Shown piece by piece: positions 36,891-45,518 of a stretch of 64,000 nt of DNA. The stretch spans positions 1 to 64,000 of the forward strand of contig NZ_PEBH01000002.1 of NCBI RefSeq assembly GCF_008698235.1, in the 5' to 3' direction. The notes under the pieces were generated by a model. It was not told the DNA's origin, did not search any database, and worked only from the letters and a program-made list of their open reading frames with translations. The position numbers and the translations under genes are program-made. How positions within the stretch are numbered: position 1 is the stretch's first letter; each line of letters opens with the position of its first letter. Origin of the DNA: Bifidobacterium rousetti. Its GTDB lineage: Bacteria; Actinomycetota; Actinomycetes; Actinomycetales; Bifidobacteriaceae.

Positions 36891-36909
36891 TAGGATGGTA
36901 GCGGTAACA
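36891..36909 (+). promoter_or_regulatory. -10 plus conserved CGGTAACA initiator of galM copy 1
   Basis: TAGGAT (36891-36896), 5 nt, then CGGTAACA (36902-36909). The same TAGGAT-N5-CGGTAACA arrangement precedes pepP (58341), and TATCAT-N6-CGGTAACA precedes galM copy 2 (38096). CGGTAACA would be the first bases of each transcript. Confidence 0.45.
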
Positions 36910-36932
36910 TCACCTCTCACTATGGAGTGAAC

Positions 36933-37886
36933 ATGAGCAAGACACCGCGCACCGGCAACCAGTATTCCATCCACTACGGCGATTATTCCGCCGTCGTCTG
37001 CGAACTCGGCTCGAAGCTGCGCCGTTTCGACTGGAAGGGCGAGGAGATCTTCTGCCCGTTCGGCCCGGACGACCTGACCCCCACCTGCAACGGCTACATC
37101 CTCGCGCCGTGGCCGAACCGCATCAAGGACGGCGAATACGATTTCAACGGCAGGCACTACTGCGCGCCGGTCAACGAGTGCCACCCCGCGCCGCGCCACA
37201 ACGCGAACCACGGCTACGCCTACCACTACATGTGGAAGCTGGAATCGCTCACCGACAACGCGGTCACCCAGTCGCTGCGCTTCCCGAACCTCGACGGCTA
37301 CCCGTTCGACGTGACCGTCACCGTCACCTACGAACTCGGCGAGCACGGCATGACCGTCACCGTCACCGCGTCGAACGACGGCGACGAGCCGGCGCCGTGG
37401 GCCCTGGGCCTGCACCCGTGGCTCGCGAACGGCAAGCGGGGCGCGACCAGCGAGGAGCGCGACGCCGACTCCGCCGCCTGCCGCCTCAAGATCGATGCCA
37501 ACCGTCATGTGGTCGTCGACGACGGGCTGATCCCGACCGGCACCGAGCCGGTTGCGGGCGTCACCGACCTGCGCGAGGGCCCGACGCTCGAGGGCCGTGC
37601 CTTCGACGACGCGTGGCTGGACGTCAACCGCGCCGCCGACGGCACGACGACCACCGTGTTCACCCGCCCCGACGGCATCGAGGTGAAGCTCATCGGCGAC
37701 GAATCCATCAACGCATGGCAGTGCTACACCGCCACCGGCGCCCCGTTCGCCGAGCACCCGTACGGCGTCGCCGTCGAGCCGATGACCGCCCCGGCCAACG
37801 CGTTCCGCTCCGGCGAGCACCTGACCGTGATCGAGCCGGGCGAAAGCGTCACCACCGTCGTGCGCTACGAGGTGAGCCGCGCCTGA
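36933..37886 (+). CDS. Aldose 1-epimerase family protein (copy 1)
   Basis: A 317-aa mutarotase-fold protein. ILAPWPNRIKDGEYDFNG carries the conserved N-R substrate pair; HGYAYHYMWKLE holds a His, PWALGLHPW the catalytic His-Pro motif, and GVAVEPMTAPANAF the catalytic Glu. The ATG at 36933 with GGAG upstream is preferred over the GTG six bases earlier. It would interconvert anomers of galactose or glucose, or of phosphorylated sugars. A paralog of similar length follows at 38164. Confidence 0.92.
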   Translation: MSKTPRTGNQYSIHYGDYSAVVCELGSKLRRFDWKGEEIFCPFGPDDLTPTCNGYILAPWPNRIKDGEYDFNGRHYCAPVNECHPAPRHNANHGYAYHYMWKLESLTDNAVTQSLRFPNLDGYPFDVTVTVTYELGEHGMTVTVTASNDGDEPAPWALGLHPWLANGKRGATSEERDADSAACRLKIDANRHVVVDDGLIPTGTEPVAGVTDLREGPTLEGRAFDDAWLDVNRAADGTTTTVFTRPDGIEVKLIGDESINAWQCYTATGAPFAEHPYGVAVEPMTAPANAFRSGEHLTVIEPGESVTTVVRYEVSRA

Positions 37887-37917
37887 ATGGAGTGCGTACC
37901 GCACGCCGGTCGCTTGT

Positions 37918-38064
37918 CTCTCCCCCAGTCAGCTTCGCTGACAGCCCGTCCCGCAATTACGGACGCGCTGCGCGCGCAGCTGACTGGCTCGCCTGTCGGC
38001 TCGCACGTTGCCTACAAACAGCTCCGCTGTTTGCTTCACGGCAACGTCCCATCAGAGGGGGGCC
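37918..38064 (+). repeat. Dispersed repeat copy F split by a 103-bp insert
   Basis: The element starts CTCTCCCCC with GTCAGC-TTC-GCTGAC and ends TCAGAGGGGGGCC, but the second hairpin is split by bases 37948-38050. The insert is itself structured: GCTGCGCGCGCAGC, ACGTTGCC..GGCAACGT, and inside that AAACAGC-TCC-GCTGTTT. It looks like one palindromic module nested in another. The 277-bp gap holds no gene. Confidence 0.75.
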
Positions 38065-38095
38065 AAGGGGCGGCGGTCCTCACACTGAGGTGAGG

Positions 38096-38115
38096 TATCA
38101 TTGTGAGCGGTAACA
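38096..38115 (+). promoter_or_regulatory. -10 plus CGGTAACA initiator of galM copy 2
   Basis: TATCAT (38096-38101), TGTGAG, then CGGTAACA (38108-38115), matching the arrangement before galM copy 1 and pepP. Confidence 0.45.
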
Positions 38116-38163
38116 ATCCGCTTTTGCAAAGTGCAGAATCACGAAGGAGTGTGCTTAAAGACC

Positions 38164-39108
38164 ATGGTTCTCAAACCCCGCACCGGCAACCAGTATTCGA
38201 TTCGCAACGGCGAGTGGAGCGCCGTCGTCACCGAGCTTGGCGCCAGCCTGCGCGAGCTCAAGTGGCAGGGTGAGGACATCATCGTCCCGTTCGACCCGAA
38301 CAAGGTCATCCCCTGCTGCAACGGCTGGGTGCTCGCCCCGTACCCAAATCGCGTGACCGACGGCCAGTACACGTTCGACGGCGAGGACTACCAGATGCCG
38401 ATCGACGAGTTCGACCGCTCCGCCTCGCTGCACGGCTACGCCTACCGCTACATGTGGCAGCTCGAGGATCTGGGCGAGTCGCATGTCACGCTCTCCTGGC
38501 GATCCCCCGATCTGGCCGGCTACCCGTTCGACATCACCGTCACCGCCACCTACGCGCTTGAGGAGGACGGCCTCAACGAGACGTTCACCGTGCACAACAA
38601 CGACTCCGTCAGGGCGCCGTGGGCGTTCGGCATCCACCCGTGGCTGGCGAACGGCAAGCGCTCCGTCGGCGCCGACATCACCCCGGACAACGAGCCGTGC
38701 CGTCTGACGATCCCGTGCGACACGCATGTCACCGTCGACGAGCATCTGCTGCCCACCGGCGAGGAGCCGGTCGCCGGCATCTACGATCTGCGCGACAACC
38801 CGACGCTCGAGGGCCGCGGCTTCGACGACGCGTGGACCGGCATCGTGGACCGCGACGCCGACGGCGGCACGTCCGCGGTGTTCACCCGCCCCGACGGCAT
38901 CAGGGTCACGCTGACCGGCGACAAGACCATCAACTCGTGGCAGGTGTGCACCGGCAACGAGATCGGTGCCAAGGTCCGCCAGCCCGGCGTCGCCGTCGAG
39001 CCGATGACCGCCTACGCCGACGCCTTCCGCACCGGCAAGGATCTGGTCGTCCTCGAACCCGGAGACGACTACACGACGCGCGTCACGTTCCGAGCCGATC
39101 GCGTCTGA
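38164..39108 (+). CDS. Aldose 1-epimerase family protein (copy 2)
   Basis: A 314-aa paralog of the copy at 36933, roughly two-thirds identical by eye over PRTGNQYSI, VLAPYPNRVTDGQYTFDG, HGYAYRYMWQLEDLG, PWAFGIHPWLANGK, FDDAW and GVAVEPMTAYADAF. The ATG at 38164 is chosen by alignment with the first copy, though AAGGAG lies a rather long 14 nt upstream; GTG at 38131 is an alternative. The pair arose by tandem duplication and now has separate promoters, so substrate specificities may differ. A 21-bp-stem terminator follows. Confidence 0.9.
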   Translation: MVLKPRTGNQYSIRNGEWSAVVTELGASLRELKWQGEDIIVPFDPNKVIPCCNGWVLAPYPNRVTDGQYTFDGEDYQMPIDEFDRSASLHGYAYRYMWQLEDLGESHVTLSWRSPDLAGYPFDITVTATYALEEDGLNETFTVHNNDSVRAPWAFGIHPWLANGKRSVGADITPDNEPCRLTIPCDTHVTVDEHLLPTGEEPVAGIYDLRDNPTLEGRGFDDAWTGIVDRDADGGTSAVFTRPDGIRVTLTGDKTINSWQVCTGNEIGAKVRQPGVAVEPMTAYADAFRTGKDLVVLEPGDDYTTRVTFRADRV

Positions 39109-39131
39109 AACACGCGATCGCGCATACGGTC

Positions 39132-39185
39132 CGCAAAACAATTGGGCGGTGCTCCACACACGGGGCACCGCCCAATTGTTTTGCG
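39132..39185. terminator. Strong bidirectional terminator after galM copy 2
   Basis: CGCAAAACAATTGGGCGGTGC (39132-39152 minus its last base shown elsewhere) pairs perfectly with 39165-39185, a 21-bp stem with a 12-nt loop. The A-run and T-run ends allow function in both directions. Confidence 0.9.
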
Positions 39186-39231
39186 TCACCCGACTCGAAA
39201 TCGCTTCAATTTTCAACAACTGCATGGTTTA

Positions 39232-39262
39232 TCGACAGTTGTCGAAGAGTGTTTGCTATGAT
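39232..39262 (+). promoter_or_regulatory. Promoter/operator of the TetR-YhgE operon
   Basis: TCGACA-GT-TGTCGA (39232-39245) is a perfect 6+6 palindrome. A -10 element TATGAT (39257-39262) follows by 11 nt, so the palindrome overlaps the -35 region. Autoregulation by the TetR protein is inferred. Confidence 0.5.
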
Positions 39263-39354
39263 GTCGTCGAGACAACGGACCACGACCGAAAACCGAAGTC
39301 CCCGGCACCTCCGGCCGGCGTGACGTGGCGGACCAAAGGCATTGGAGGCACTGA

Positions 39355-40074
39355 ATGGCAGACGCAAACACTCGGACGAGCGCCGGCGAATCCCCCGAAG
39401 GGCAGCCCGGCAGGCCCGTGGACAGACGCACGCGCCGCACCCGGGCGATGCTGCAGAGCGCGTTGGTCAAGCTGCTGGAGGTCAAGCCTCTCAACAAGAT
39501 CTCGGTGATGGAGCTCACCCGTCTCGCGGACGTCAACCGGGCGACGTTCTACGTGCACTACACGGACATCTACGCCCTGTTCGACCAGCTCAAACGCGAG
39601 CTCATCGACTCGTACAAGAACATCATCACCCGCCATCGCGGGGAGATCCTCCAGGACGACTACGAACCCCTCATCCGTGAGATCTTCGAGTTCGCCGCGG
39701 CCGACGAATCCACATCCCTGCTGGTGGCCGGCAAGTCCGGGGACGCGCTTTCCGGCGACCTCATCGACGCCATAGGCGCGTACTGCAACGAGCTCATCGA
39801 CCCTCTTTCCGCAACGCAGGTGGACCCGGTGGGACCGGCGGTGGACGGACGGACGGCCGGAGCCGTGCGGGATTACCACTTCGTGTATCTGGCGGCCGGG
39901 CTCGTCGGCTCGCTCAAGGAATGGTATCGGCGCGGGCGCAGGGAGCCCATCGACCTTGTGGTCAGGATCGCGGCCAACAACACGCATGCGATCGGGCTGG
40001 CCATGCTTGCTAGGAATATCGGCGCATCGGCCTGCGAATCGGCGGATGCCCAGACGAATCCGTCGCGGCGGTGA
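39355..40074 (+). CDS. TetR/AcrR family transcriptional regulator
   Basis: A 239-aa regulator. After a disordered N-terminus of about 22 residues comes the TetR HTH (RRTRAMLQSALVKLLEVKPL, KISVMELTRLADVNRATFYVHYTDIYALF, residues about 26-75). The C-terminal half matches the alpha-helical sensor domain of the DhaS-like branch by general form. It is the first gene before two YhgE/Pip membrane proteins, 39 nt upstream, and probably controls them through the palindrome at 39232. Confidence 0.9.
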   Translation: MADANTRTSAGESPEGQPGRPVDRRTRRTRAMLQSALVKLLEVKPLNKISVMELTRLADVNRATFYVHYTDIYALFDQLKRELIDSYKNIITRHRGEILQDDYEPLIREIFEFAAADESTSLLVAGKSGDALSGDLIDAIGAYCNELIDPLSATQVDPVGPAVDGRTAGAVRDYHFVYLAAGLVGSLKEWYRRGRREPIDLVVRIAANNTHAIGLAMLARNIGASACESADAQTNPSRR

Positions 40075-40113
40075 CGGTCGGTAGGTGAATTCACGAGGGA
40101 ACGGACAACTATC

Positions 40114-42633
40114 ATGCATAACGTGTTGCGCGTCTTCATCCGCGATGTGAAGCGGATCTGCGCGGTGCCCTTCGTCGTGTTCATCGTTCTGGCGTCATGC
40201 TTCGTGCCGGGACTGTATTCATGGCTCAACGTCGCGGCGAACATGGACCCGTACGCGAACACCGGCGACGTGCCGATCGCGGTGGCCAACAACGACGCGG
40301 GAACCATGGTGAACGGTTCAACACTGAATGTGGGCGATCAGACCATGGACGCCCTGAAGGACAACCACGATCTGGGATGGCGGTTCGTGGATGAGTCGGC
40401 CGCCGTCAACGGCGTGAGATCCGGCGAATACTACGCGGCCATCGTGATTCCCAAGGACTTCAGCAAGGATCTGACCAGCGTGCTGCAGGGCGATTTCACA
40501 CGCCCCGAACTGTCCTTCTACGTCAACGAGAAGGTCAATACGCTCGCGCCGCGGGTGACGCAGTCCGGCGCCTCCGCCCTCGAACAACAGATCAACGCGT
40601 CATTCGTCTCCACCGTGAGCAGGACCGTCACGAAGACACTCGCCAAGGAAGCCGGACGGATGAACGGCCAGCTCGACGGGACGGCGAACCAGTTGGACGG
40701 CAAGTTGGACGAAGCCCGATCCAGCATCACCGCGGCCCGCGGAAAAGTCGACGACGCGCAATCCTCCATCACCGATGCGCGGGCGACGATCGCGAAGGCC
40801 CGCCACAACATGACGGGCATCGCCGGTCGCGCCGACGCGCTTTCCGCGAGCGTCAACGACACGGCATCCTCCGTCGACTCCGCGCGCGCCGGTTTGTCGG
40901 CGTTCCAGCACTCCATGAACTCGACCATCAGACAGGTGCAGTCCGGTTCCGGCGCCCTTGCCGGGCACATCGACGGCGTCAAGGACACCATCAACGGCAA
41001 TGCGGCGGACGTCTCCGGCCGCGTCGACGCATCACTGTCCACGCTCGAATCCGCGAACGACTCCCTGGGGGATGCGATCGCGGCGATGGAATCCGATCCG
41101 CAGCTTGCAGGCTCAGACGTCCTCGCGCAGGCGAAACGGCATCAGCGCGACCTCGCCGCGCAGATCGAAGCGATGAGGCAACTGAACAATGGCATCCCCT
41201 CGGCGATGCAGTCGGGCGGCAAGAAGCTCTCCGATTCCCTAGACGCATTGAACGGCAAGGCCGACGGGCTCTCCAGCCTGTCCTCGGACGCTTCGAGCAG
41301 GATCGACTCCACCCTCACCGGCGTCTCCACCCAGCTCGTCGGCCTGTCCGGCACCGTGGGCGGAACGGCCGAATCGATCGACCGCATCGACGCCGATCTC
41401 GCCCAGCTCGACACGACCCTCGAATCGGCATCCAAGGTGATGGGACAGACAGGCAAGGCCCTCGACCGCGTGGACGAGTCGGTGAAACGCACGCAGGCCG
41501 ATTTCGCCGTCCTCCGCGCGAGCGACGCATGGACCGGCGTCAAGGGCCTCGCGCACGTGGACGCCGATCAGGTGTCCTCGTTCCTCGCCTCCCCGATCGG
41601 TCTGGAGACCCGCGAATACTATCCGATGAGGAACTACGGCACCGCCATCGCCCCGTTCTTCACGAACCTGGCCTGCTGGGCGGGCGCCTTCGTGGCGCTC
41701 ACCTTGTTGCGCAACGACGCCGATTCGGAAGGCGTCGACGCGCTCACGCCCAAGCAGGCGTTCCTCGGACGCTGGCTGCTGCTCATGGCCGTCGCCGTGC
41801 TGCAGGGCGTCGTCATCGCGTCGGGCAACCTCGTCATCGGCATCCAGTGCAACGTGCCATGGGCGTACTATCTGGGCACCATCGTATGCTCGATGACCTA
41901 CGTATCGATCGCCTACAGCTTGGTCATGATGTTCCGGCACATCGGCATGGCATTGAGCGTGATCTTCCTGATATTGCAGGTACCGGGCGCAGGCGGCATG
42001 TACCCGATCGAGATGATGCCCCACTTCTACCGACTGCTGTACCCGGTACTGCCGTTCACCTACGGCGTCGAGGCGCTCCGTGAGACGATCGGCGGCTTCT
42101 ACGGCACGGACTTCTGGACACGCATCTGGCAGACCTCCACGTTCGCCGTGATGTTCCTGCTCGTGGCGATGCTGTGCCGCCCGGCGCTCGCCAACCTCAA
42201 CGACCTGTTCAACAGGGAACTGGAGCAGACCGATCTGGTCAATGCGCAGCGCATGGAGATCGTCGTATCCGAACGCAACGCCATGATTACCGTGCGCAAG
42301 ATGCTCGCCGACCCGACATGGGGCGCAGGCATAAGGCGCAGGGCGGAGAAATTCGAGCGCCTGTACCCGCATCTGGTGCGCATCGGATTCCACCTCATCT
42401 GGATCATCCCCGTCGTGTTCCTCATCGCCATGATGATCGTCGGACCGAGCATCGGATTCCTCGTGGCCTGGCTGGCGATGGTGATCGTGGTGGACGTCGC
42501 GCTGATCATCCTCGAATACATCCACCTCCACCTGCCGCGGCAGGCGCATGACAGCACGATGGGCGCCGAAAGCCTGCTGCGCTCCGTCGTGGCCGCAGGT
42601 GATGTCAACACCAATGGAAAGGACGGCCGCTGA
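40114..42633 (+). CDS. YhgE/Pip family membrane protein 1
   Basis: An 839-aa protein. One N-terminal membrane segment (RICAVPFVVFIVLASCFVPG, then LYSWLNVAANMDPY, the hallmark of Pip/YhgE) is followed by about 450 external residues. These contain YYAAIVIPKDFSKDL and a long coiled-coil-rich zone (about 185-470, full of SSITAARGKVDDAQSS-type heptads). Five or six C-terminal segments (about 500-680) are ABC-2-like (GRWLLLMAVAVLQGVVIASG, GAGGMYPIEMMPHF). An extra pair of hydrophobic segments near 770-820 is unusual. Phage-infection-protein relatives serve as phage receptors or secretion-linked exporters. Confidence 0.9.
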   Translation: MHNVLRVFIRDVKRICAVPFVVFIVLASCFVPGLYSWLNVAANMDPYANTGDVPIAVANNDAGTMVNGSTLNVGDQTMDALKDNHDLGWRFVDESAAVNGVRSGEYYAAIVIPKDFSKDLTSVLQGDFTRPELSFYVNEKVNTLAPRVTQSGASALEQQINASFVSTVSRTVTKTLAKEAGRMNGQLDGTANQLDGKLDEARSSITAARGKVDDAQSSITDARATIAKARHNMTGIAGRADALSASVNDTASSVDSARAGLSAFQHSMNSTIRQVQSGSGALAGHIDGVKDTINGNAADVSGRVDASLSTLESANDSLGDAIAAMESDPQLAGSDVLAQAKRHQRDLAAQIEAMRQLNNGIPSAMQSGGKKLSDSLDALNGKADGLSSLSSDASSRIDSTLTGVSTQLVGLSGTVGGTAESIDRIDADLAQLDTTLESASKVMGQTGKALDRVDESVKRTQADFAVLRASDAWTGVKGLAHVDADQVSSFLASPIGLETREYYPMRNYGTAIAPFFTNLACWAGAFVALTLLRNDADSEGVDALTPKQAFLGRWLLLMAVAVLQGVVIASGNLVIGIQCNVPWAYYLGTIVCSMTYVSIAYSLVMMFRHIGMALSVIFLILQVPGAGGMYPIEMMPHFYRLLYPVLPFTYGVEALRETIGGFYGTDFWTRIWQTSTFAVMFLLVAMLCRPALANLNDLFNRELEQTDLVNAQRMEIVVSERNAMITVRKMLADPTWGAGIRRRAEKFERLYPHLVRIGFHLIWIIPVVFLIAMMIVGPSIGFLVAWLAMVIVVDVALIILEYIHLHLPRQAHDSTMGAESLLRSVVAAGDVNTNGKDGR

Positions 42634-44873
42634 TGAAGAACGTATGGGCCATATTCCGCACCGATATGCTGCACATCCGCAGCAGCGTGATCGCACTCAT
42701 CATCGCCATCGGCCTGATCCTCATGCCGTCGTTCTACGCATGGTTCAACATCTACGCCAACTGGGACCCCTACGACAGCACCGGCGGCATGAAGGTCGCG
42801 GTCGCCAACTCGGACAAGGGCTATCAGGGCGACCTGCTGCCGGCGAAGGTCAACGTGGGCGATCAGGTCTCCAACGCCCTCAGGGCAAACGACAGCCTCG
42901 ACTGGACGTTCGTGAACGAGGATAAGGCCAAAAGCGGCGTGGAATCAGGCGAATACTACGCGGCCATCGTGATTCCCGAGGACTTCAGCACGGACCTGTT
43001 CTCCCTGCTGAACGAAGGGACCGCGGATTCCGGGAAGACGGACAAGACCAAGGCGAGGCAGGCGCAGCTCGTCTACTACTCCAACCCCAAGAAGAACCCC
43101 ATCGGCTCCACCGTCACCGATCAGGGCGCATCCACAGTACGCCAGCAGATCAGCGACACCCTCACCTCGTCCGTCGCCCAGGCCGCAGCCGGCACGCTTG
43201 ATTCCGTGGCCTCCTATCTCGACACGGACCAGAGCGCACGATCCATCAGCGCATTAAGCGCCAATCTGCGGCGACAATCGGCCGACCTCTCCGATGCGGC
43301 CGACCTCGCTTCGAGCTACGCGGGTCTTGCCGATTCCGCGGCATCCCTGCTCGACGCATCCGGCAAGTCGATGGAACGGACGAAGCGGTCGCTGCAATCC
43401 TCCACCGTCGACATGGACGGCATCACCGGCAAGCTCGGAGACGCATCCACGTCGATCGACCGCGTCAACGCGAACATGGCCGATGGACTCGATTCCGCGG
43501 CGAACGCCTTCGACAACGTCGGCGATAACGCCGAGGAGGCGCTGGGCAAACCCGCCGCGGGAGCCGCCAACACCGCGGCGGCCCTGCGCGCGATCTCCAC
43601 GAACCGCATCAGGCCGATGATCGCAAGCCTGACCCAGTACCGCAACACGCTGGTCTCCATCCGGGAGACGCTGCACACGGAACCGGCCAAGGCCGCGATC
43701 GACCGGGCCATCGCCGACGTGGACCGCACCCTCAAGCGTCTCAATGCCACCGATACGAAGATCAATGACGCCGCGGACCAGGCGGAAGCCAAGGGACAGG
43801 CGATCAACGACGCGGGCAAGGACATCGCCGCGCAGGCGCAGGCCAGCGCGCAGTCGATCCGCGACCTGAACAAGTCGTATCAGGACAACGTCGTCGCCAC
43901 CCTCTCCGGCGTGACCGACTCCGCCAAGCGGACCGGGACGGACGCCAAGGCGCTGGTCGACGAGACAACCTCCACGCTCGCCGACGTGACCGGGCGAACC
44001 GACGGCAGCGGCTCGGCCGGAGCGCTGACCAATATCGAGGAGCTGACGGCCAACATCGACACGGCGCATGACACGCTGCTCGAGCAATCGAAGAAACTCG
44101 GCGAGACCGCCGACAAGCTGGACGAGGCCATGGCCTCCGGTGGCGTGGAGGAGGTACGCAAACTGCTCTCCCAACCCACGGACACCATCGCCCTGGCCAT
44201 GACCACACCCGTGACGACGAAGCGCATAGCCGTGTACCCGATCGCGAACAACGGCTCCGCGATGACCCCGTTCTACACACTGCTGGCCATCTGGGTCGGC
44301 GCGATGTTCCTGAGCATCATCCTCAAGGCGAACGTGTCGGACAGGGTCTCCGCGGCCCTGGACCGTCCGAGGCCATGGCAGCTGTATCTGGGCCGCGGCC
44401 TGACCTTCGTCGCGTTCTCGCTGGCGCAGACCACCGTGCTGGGACTCGGCGATCTGCTGTACCTGCGCGCGCAGGCGACGGATCCGCTCCTGTTCATGCT
44501 GTGCCTGTGGTGGTCGTCGCTGGTGAGTTCGATGCTCGTTTACACGCTGGCGGCCGTATTCAACACCGTCGGCAAGGCGATCTGCGCCGCGCTCATGATC
44601 TCGCAGATCGCCGGCATAGGCGGCACGTTCCCGGTGGAGATGCTCCCAGGCGTGTTCAAACAGCTGTACCCTTATCTGCCGTTCTCGCATGGCATCACCG
44701 CGCTGCGGGAGGCCGTCGGAGGATTCTACGGCAACGTCTACTGGGAGCAGATGGGCCGCATGGGCATCTATCTCGTGGTCGCCCTGCTCATCGGCTTCAC
44801 GCTGTACACGCCGGTGACCCGCGCCATGGCGAAGACCAGCACCCTCATCTCCAGCACGATGGCGATGAACTGA
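42633..44873 (+). CDS. YhgE/Pip family membrane protein 2
   Basis: A 746-aa paralog of the previous protein with the same plan: N-terminal segment and SFYAWFNIYANWDPYDST, EYYAAIVIPEDFSTDLFS, a coiled-coil-rich external zone (about 190-510), then six C-terminal segments (WVGAMFLSIILKANV, GIGGTFPVEMLPGVFKQLYP). Its ATG shares a base with the TGA of the first gene (42633), so the two are translationally coupled and likely form a heteromer. It lacks the extra C-terminal segments of the first. A terminator follows at 44903. Confidence 0.9.
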   Translation: MKNVWAIFRTDMLHIRSSVIALIIAIGLILMPSFYAWFNIYANWDPYDSTGGMKVAVANSDKGYQGDLLPAKVNVGDQVSNALRANDSLDWTFVNEDKAKSGVESGEYYAAIVIPEDFSTDLFSLLNEGTADSGKTDKTKARQAQLVYYSNPKKNPIGSTVTDQGASTVRQQISDTLTSSVAQAAAGTLDSVASYLDTDQSARSISALSANLRRQSADLSDAADLASSYAGLADSAASLLDASGKSMERTKRSLQSSTVDMDGITGKLGDASTSIDRVNANMADGLDSAANAFDNVGDNAEEALGKPAAGAANTAAALRAISTNRIRPMIASLTQYRNTLVSIRETLHTEPAKAAIDRAIADVDRTLKRLNATDTKINDAADQAEAKGQAINDAGKDIAAQAQASAQSIRDLNKSYQDNVVATLSGVTDSAKRTGTDAKALVDETTSTLADVTGRTDGSGSAGALTNIEELTANIDTAHDTLLEQSKKLGETADKLDEAMASGGVEEVRKLLSQPTDTIALAMTTPVTTKRIAVYPIANNGSAMTPFYTLLAIWVGAMFLSIILKANVSDRVSAALDRPRPWQLYLGRGLTFVAFSLAQTTVLGLGDLLYLRAQATDPLLFMLCLWWSSLVSSMLVYTLAAVFNTVGKAICAALMISQIAGIGGTFPVEMLPGVFKQLYPYLPFSHGITALREAVGGFYGNVYWEQMGRMGIYLVVALLIGFTLYTPVTRAMAKTSTLISSTMAMN

Positions 44874-44902
44874 GAGGCGACCGAACAGGAAGAACGAAAA
44901 GG

Positions 44903-44937
44903 AAAACCCGCCGAACCGTGAGGTTCAGGCGGGTTTT
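44903..44937. terminator. Bidirectional terminator, YhgE2 / bL37
   Basis: AAAACCCGCC-GAACC and GGTTC-A-GGCGGGTTTT form a long stem with a single bulged A, between convergent genes. Confidence 0.9.
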
Positions 44938-44960
44938 CATATGTCTTGCGACAGGATCGA

Positions 44961-45035
44961 TCAGGTGTTCGGGCGCTTGCCGTGGTTGGCGGCCTTCTTA
45001 CGACGATCCCTGCGCTTACGTCCGCGCATGCCCAT
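44961..45035 (-). CDS. Mini ribosomal protein bL37
   Basis: A 24-aa, strongly basic peptide, MGMRGRKRRDRRKKAANHGK followed by RPNT. It matches the actinobacterial 50S protein bL37 (GRKKR core and ANHGKRPN ending). AAGGAG lies 7 nt before the ATG at 45035; a second ATG two codons later is less well spaced. A promoter with TTGAGA and CATAAT lies just upstream and a terminator downstream, so it is a complete monocistronic gene. Confidence 0.85.
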   Translation of the reverse strand: MGMRGRKRRDRRKKAANHGKRPNT

Positions 45036-45073
45036 GATTGGACTCCTTTTTTCTAGAAAAATAAGCCTTCGGA

Positions 45074-45102
45074 ATTATGCCACAACACACAGACGTTCTC
45101 AA
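45074..45102 (-). promoter_or_regulatory. bL37 promoter
   Basis: On the minus strand TTGAGA (45102-45097) and CATAAT (45079-45074) are separated by 17 nt, about 40 nt upstream of the bL37 start. Confidence 0.7.
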
Positions 45103-45203
45103 CCGCGCGTCTCACCGGGCGTTGCCGGCGGGACATGCGCCGTTCACCCGGGGCGCCCCGGCGGCGTCCGACGGCACACCGCGGAACTCATCCGCCCCGC
45201 CGC

Positions 45204-45518
45204 TCACCGCTCGCCGCAGCAGTGGTCGAGGCACTCCTTGATACGGGTCTTGAGGCACTCCGGCGCCTCGTCGGGGCGCAGGTAGGCGCGCAGCGCGGCG
45301 ATCATCGCCTGCTCGCGTTCGGAACAGCAGGTCGACGGGTCGAAACAGTCGCCGTCCGCGGACTCATCGCGCGCATCCGTGCCGTAGACGTCGTACGTGT
45401 CGGCGTCGTCCGCGCCGGTGATGCGCACCTCCGTATGACTGATATGACTGACCACGCCGTCGGCCGATGTGCGGGTGATGGAGATATGACGCACATGCTC
45501 CACATGCCGTCCGTTCAT
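45204..45518 (-). CDS. Cysteine-rich putative anti-sigma factor (RsrA-like position)
   Basis: A 104-aa protein whose C-terminal half holds seven cysteines (DCFDPSTCCSEREQ; ECLKTRIKECLDHCCGER). It starts in an ATGA overlap with the ECF sigma gene, the place of redox-sensing zinc anti-sigma factors in the SigR/SigH system. The canonical HxxxCxxC is not present with normal spacing; an Arg stands where the His should be and a His occurs between the last cysteines. Function is inferred from context and Cys pattern. Confidence 0.65.
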   Translation of the reverse strand: MNGRHVEHVRHISITRTSADGVVSHISHTEVRITGADDADTYDVYGTDARDESADGDCFDPSTCCSEREQAMIAALRAYLRPDEAPECLKTRIKECLDHCCGER

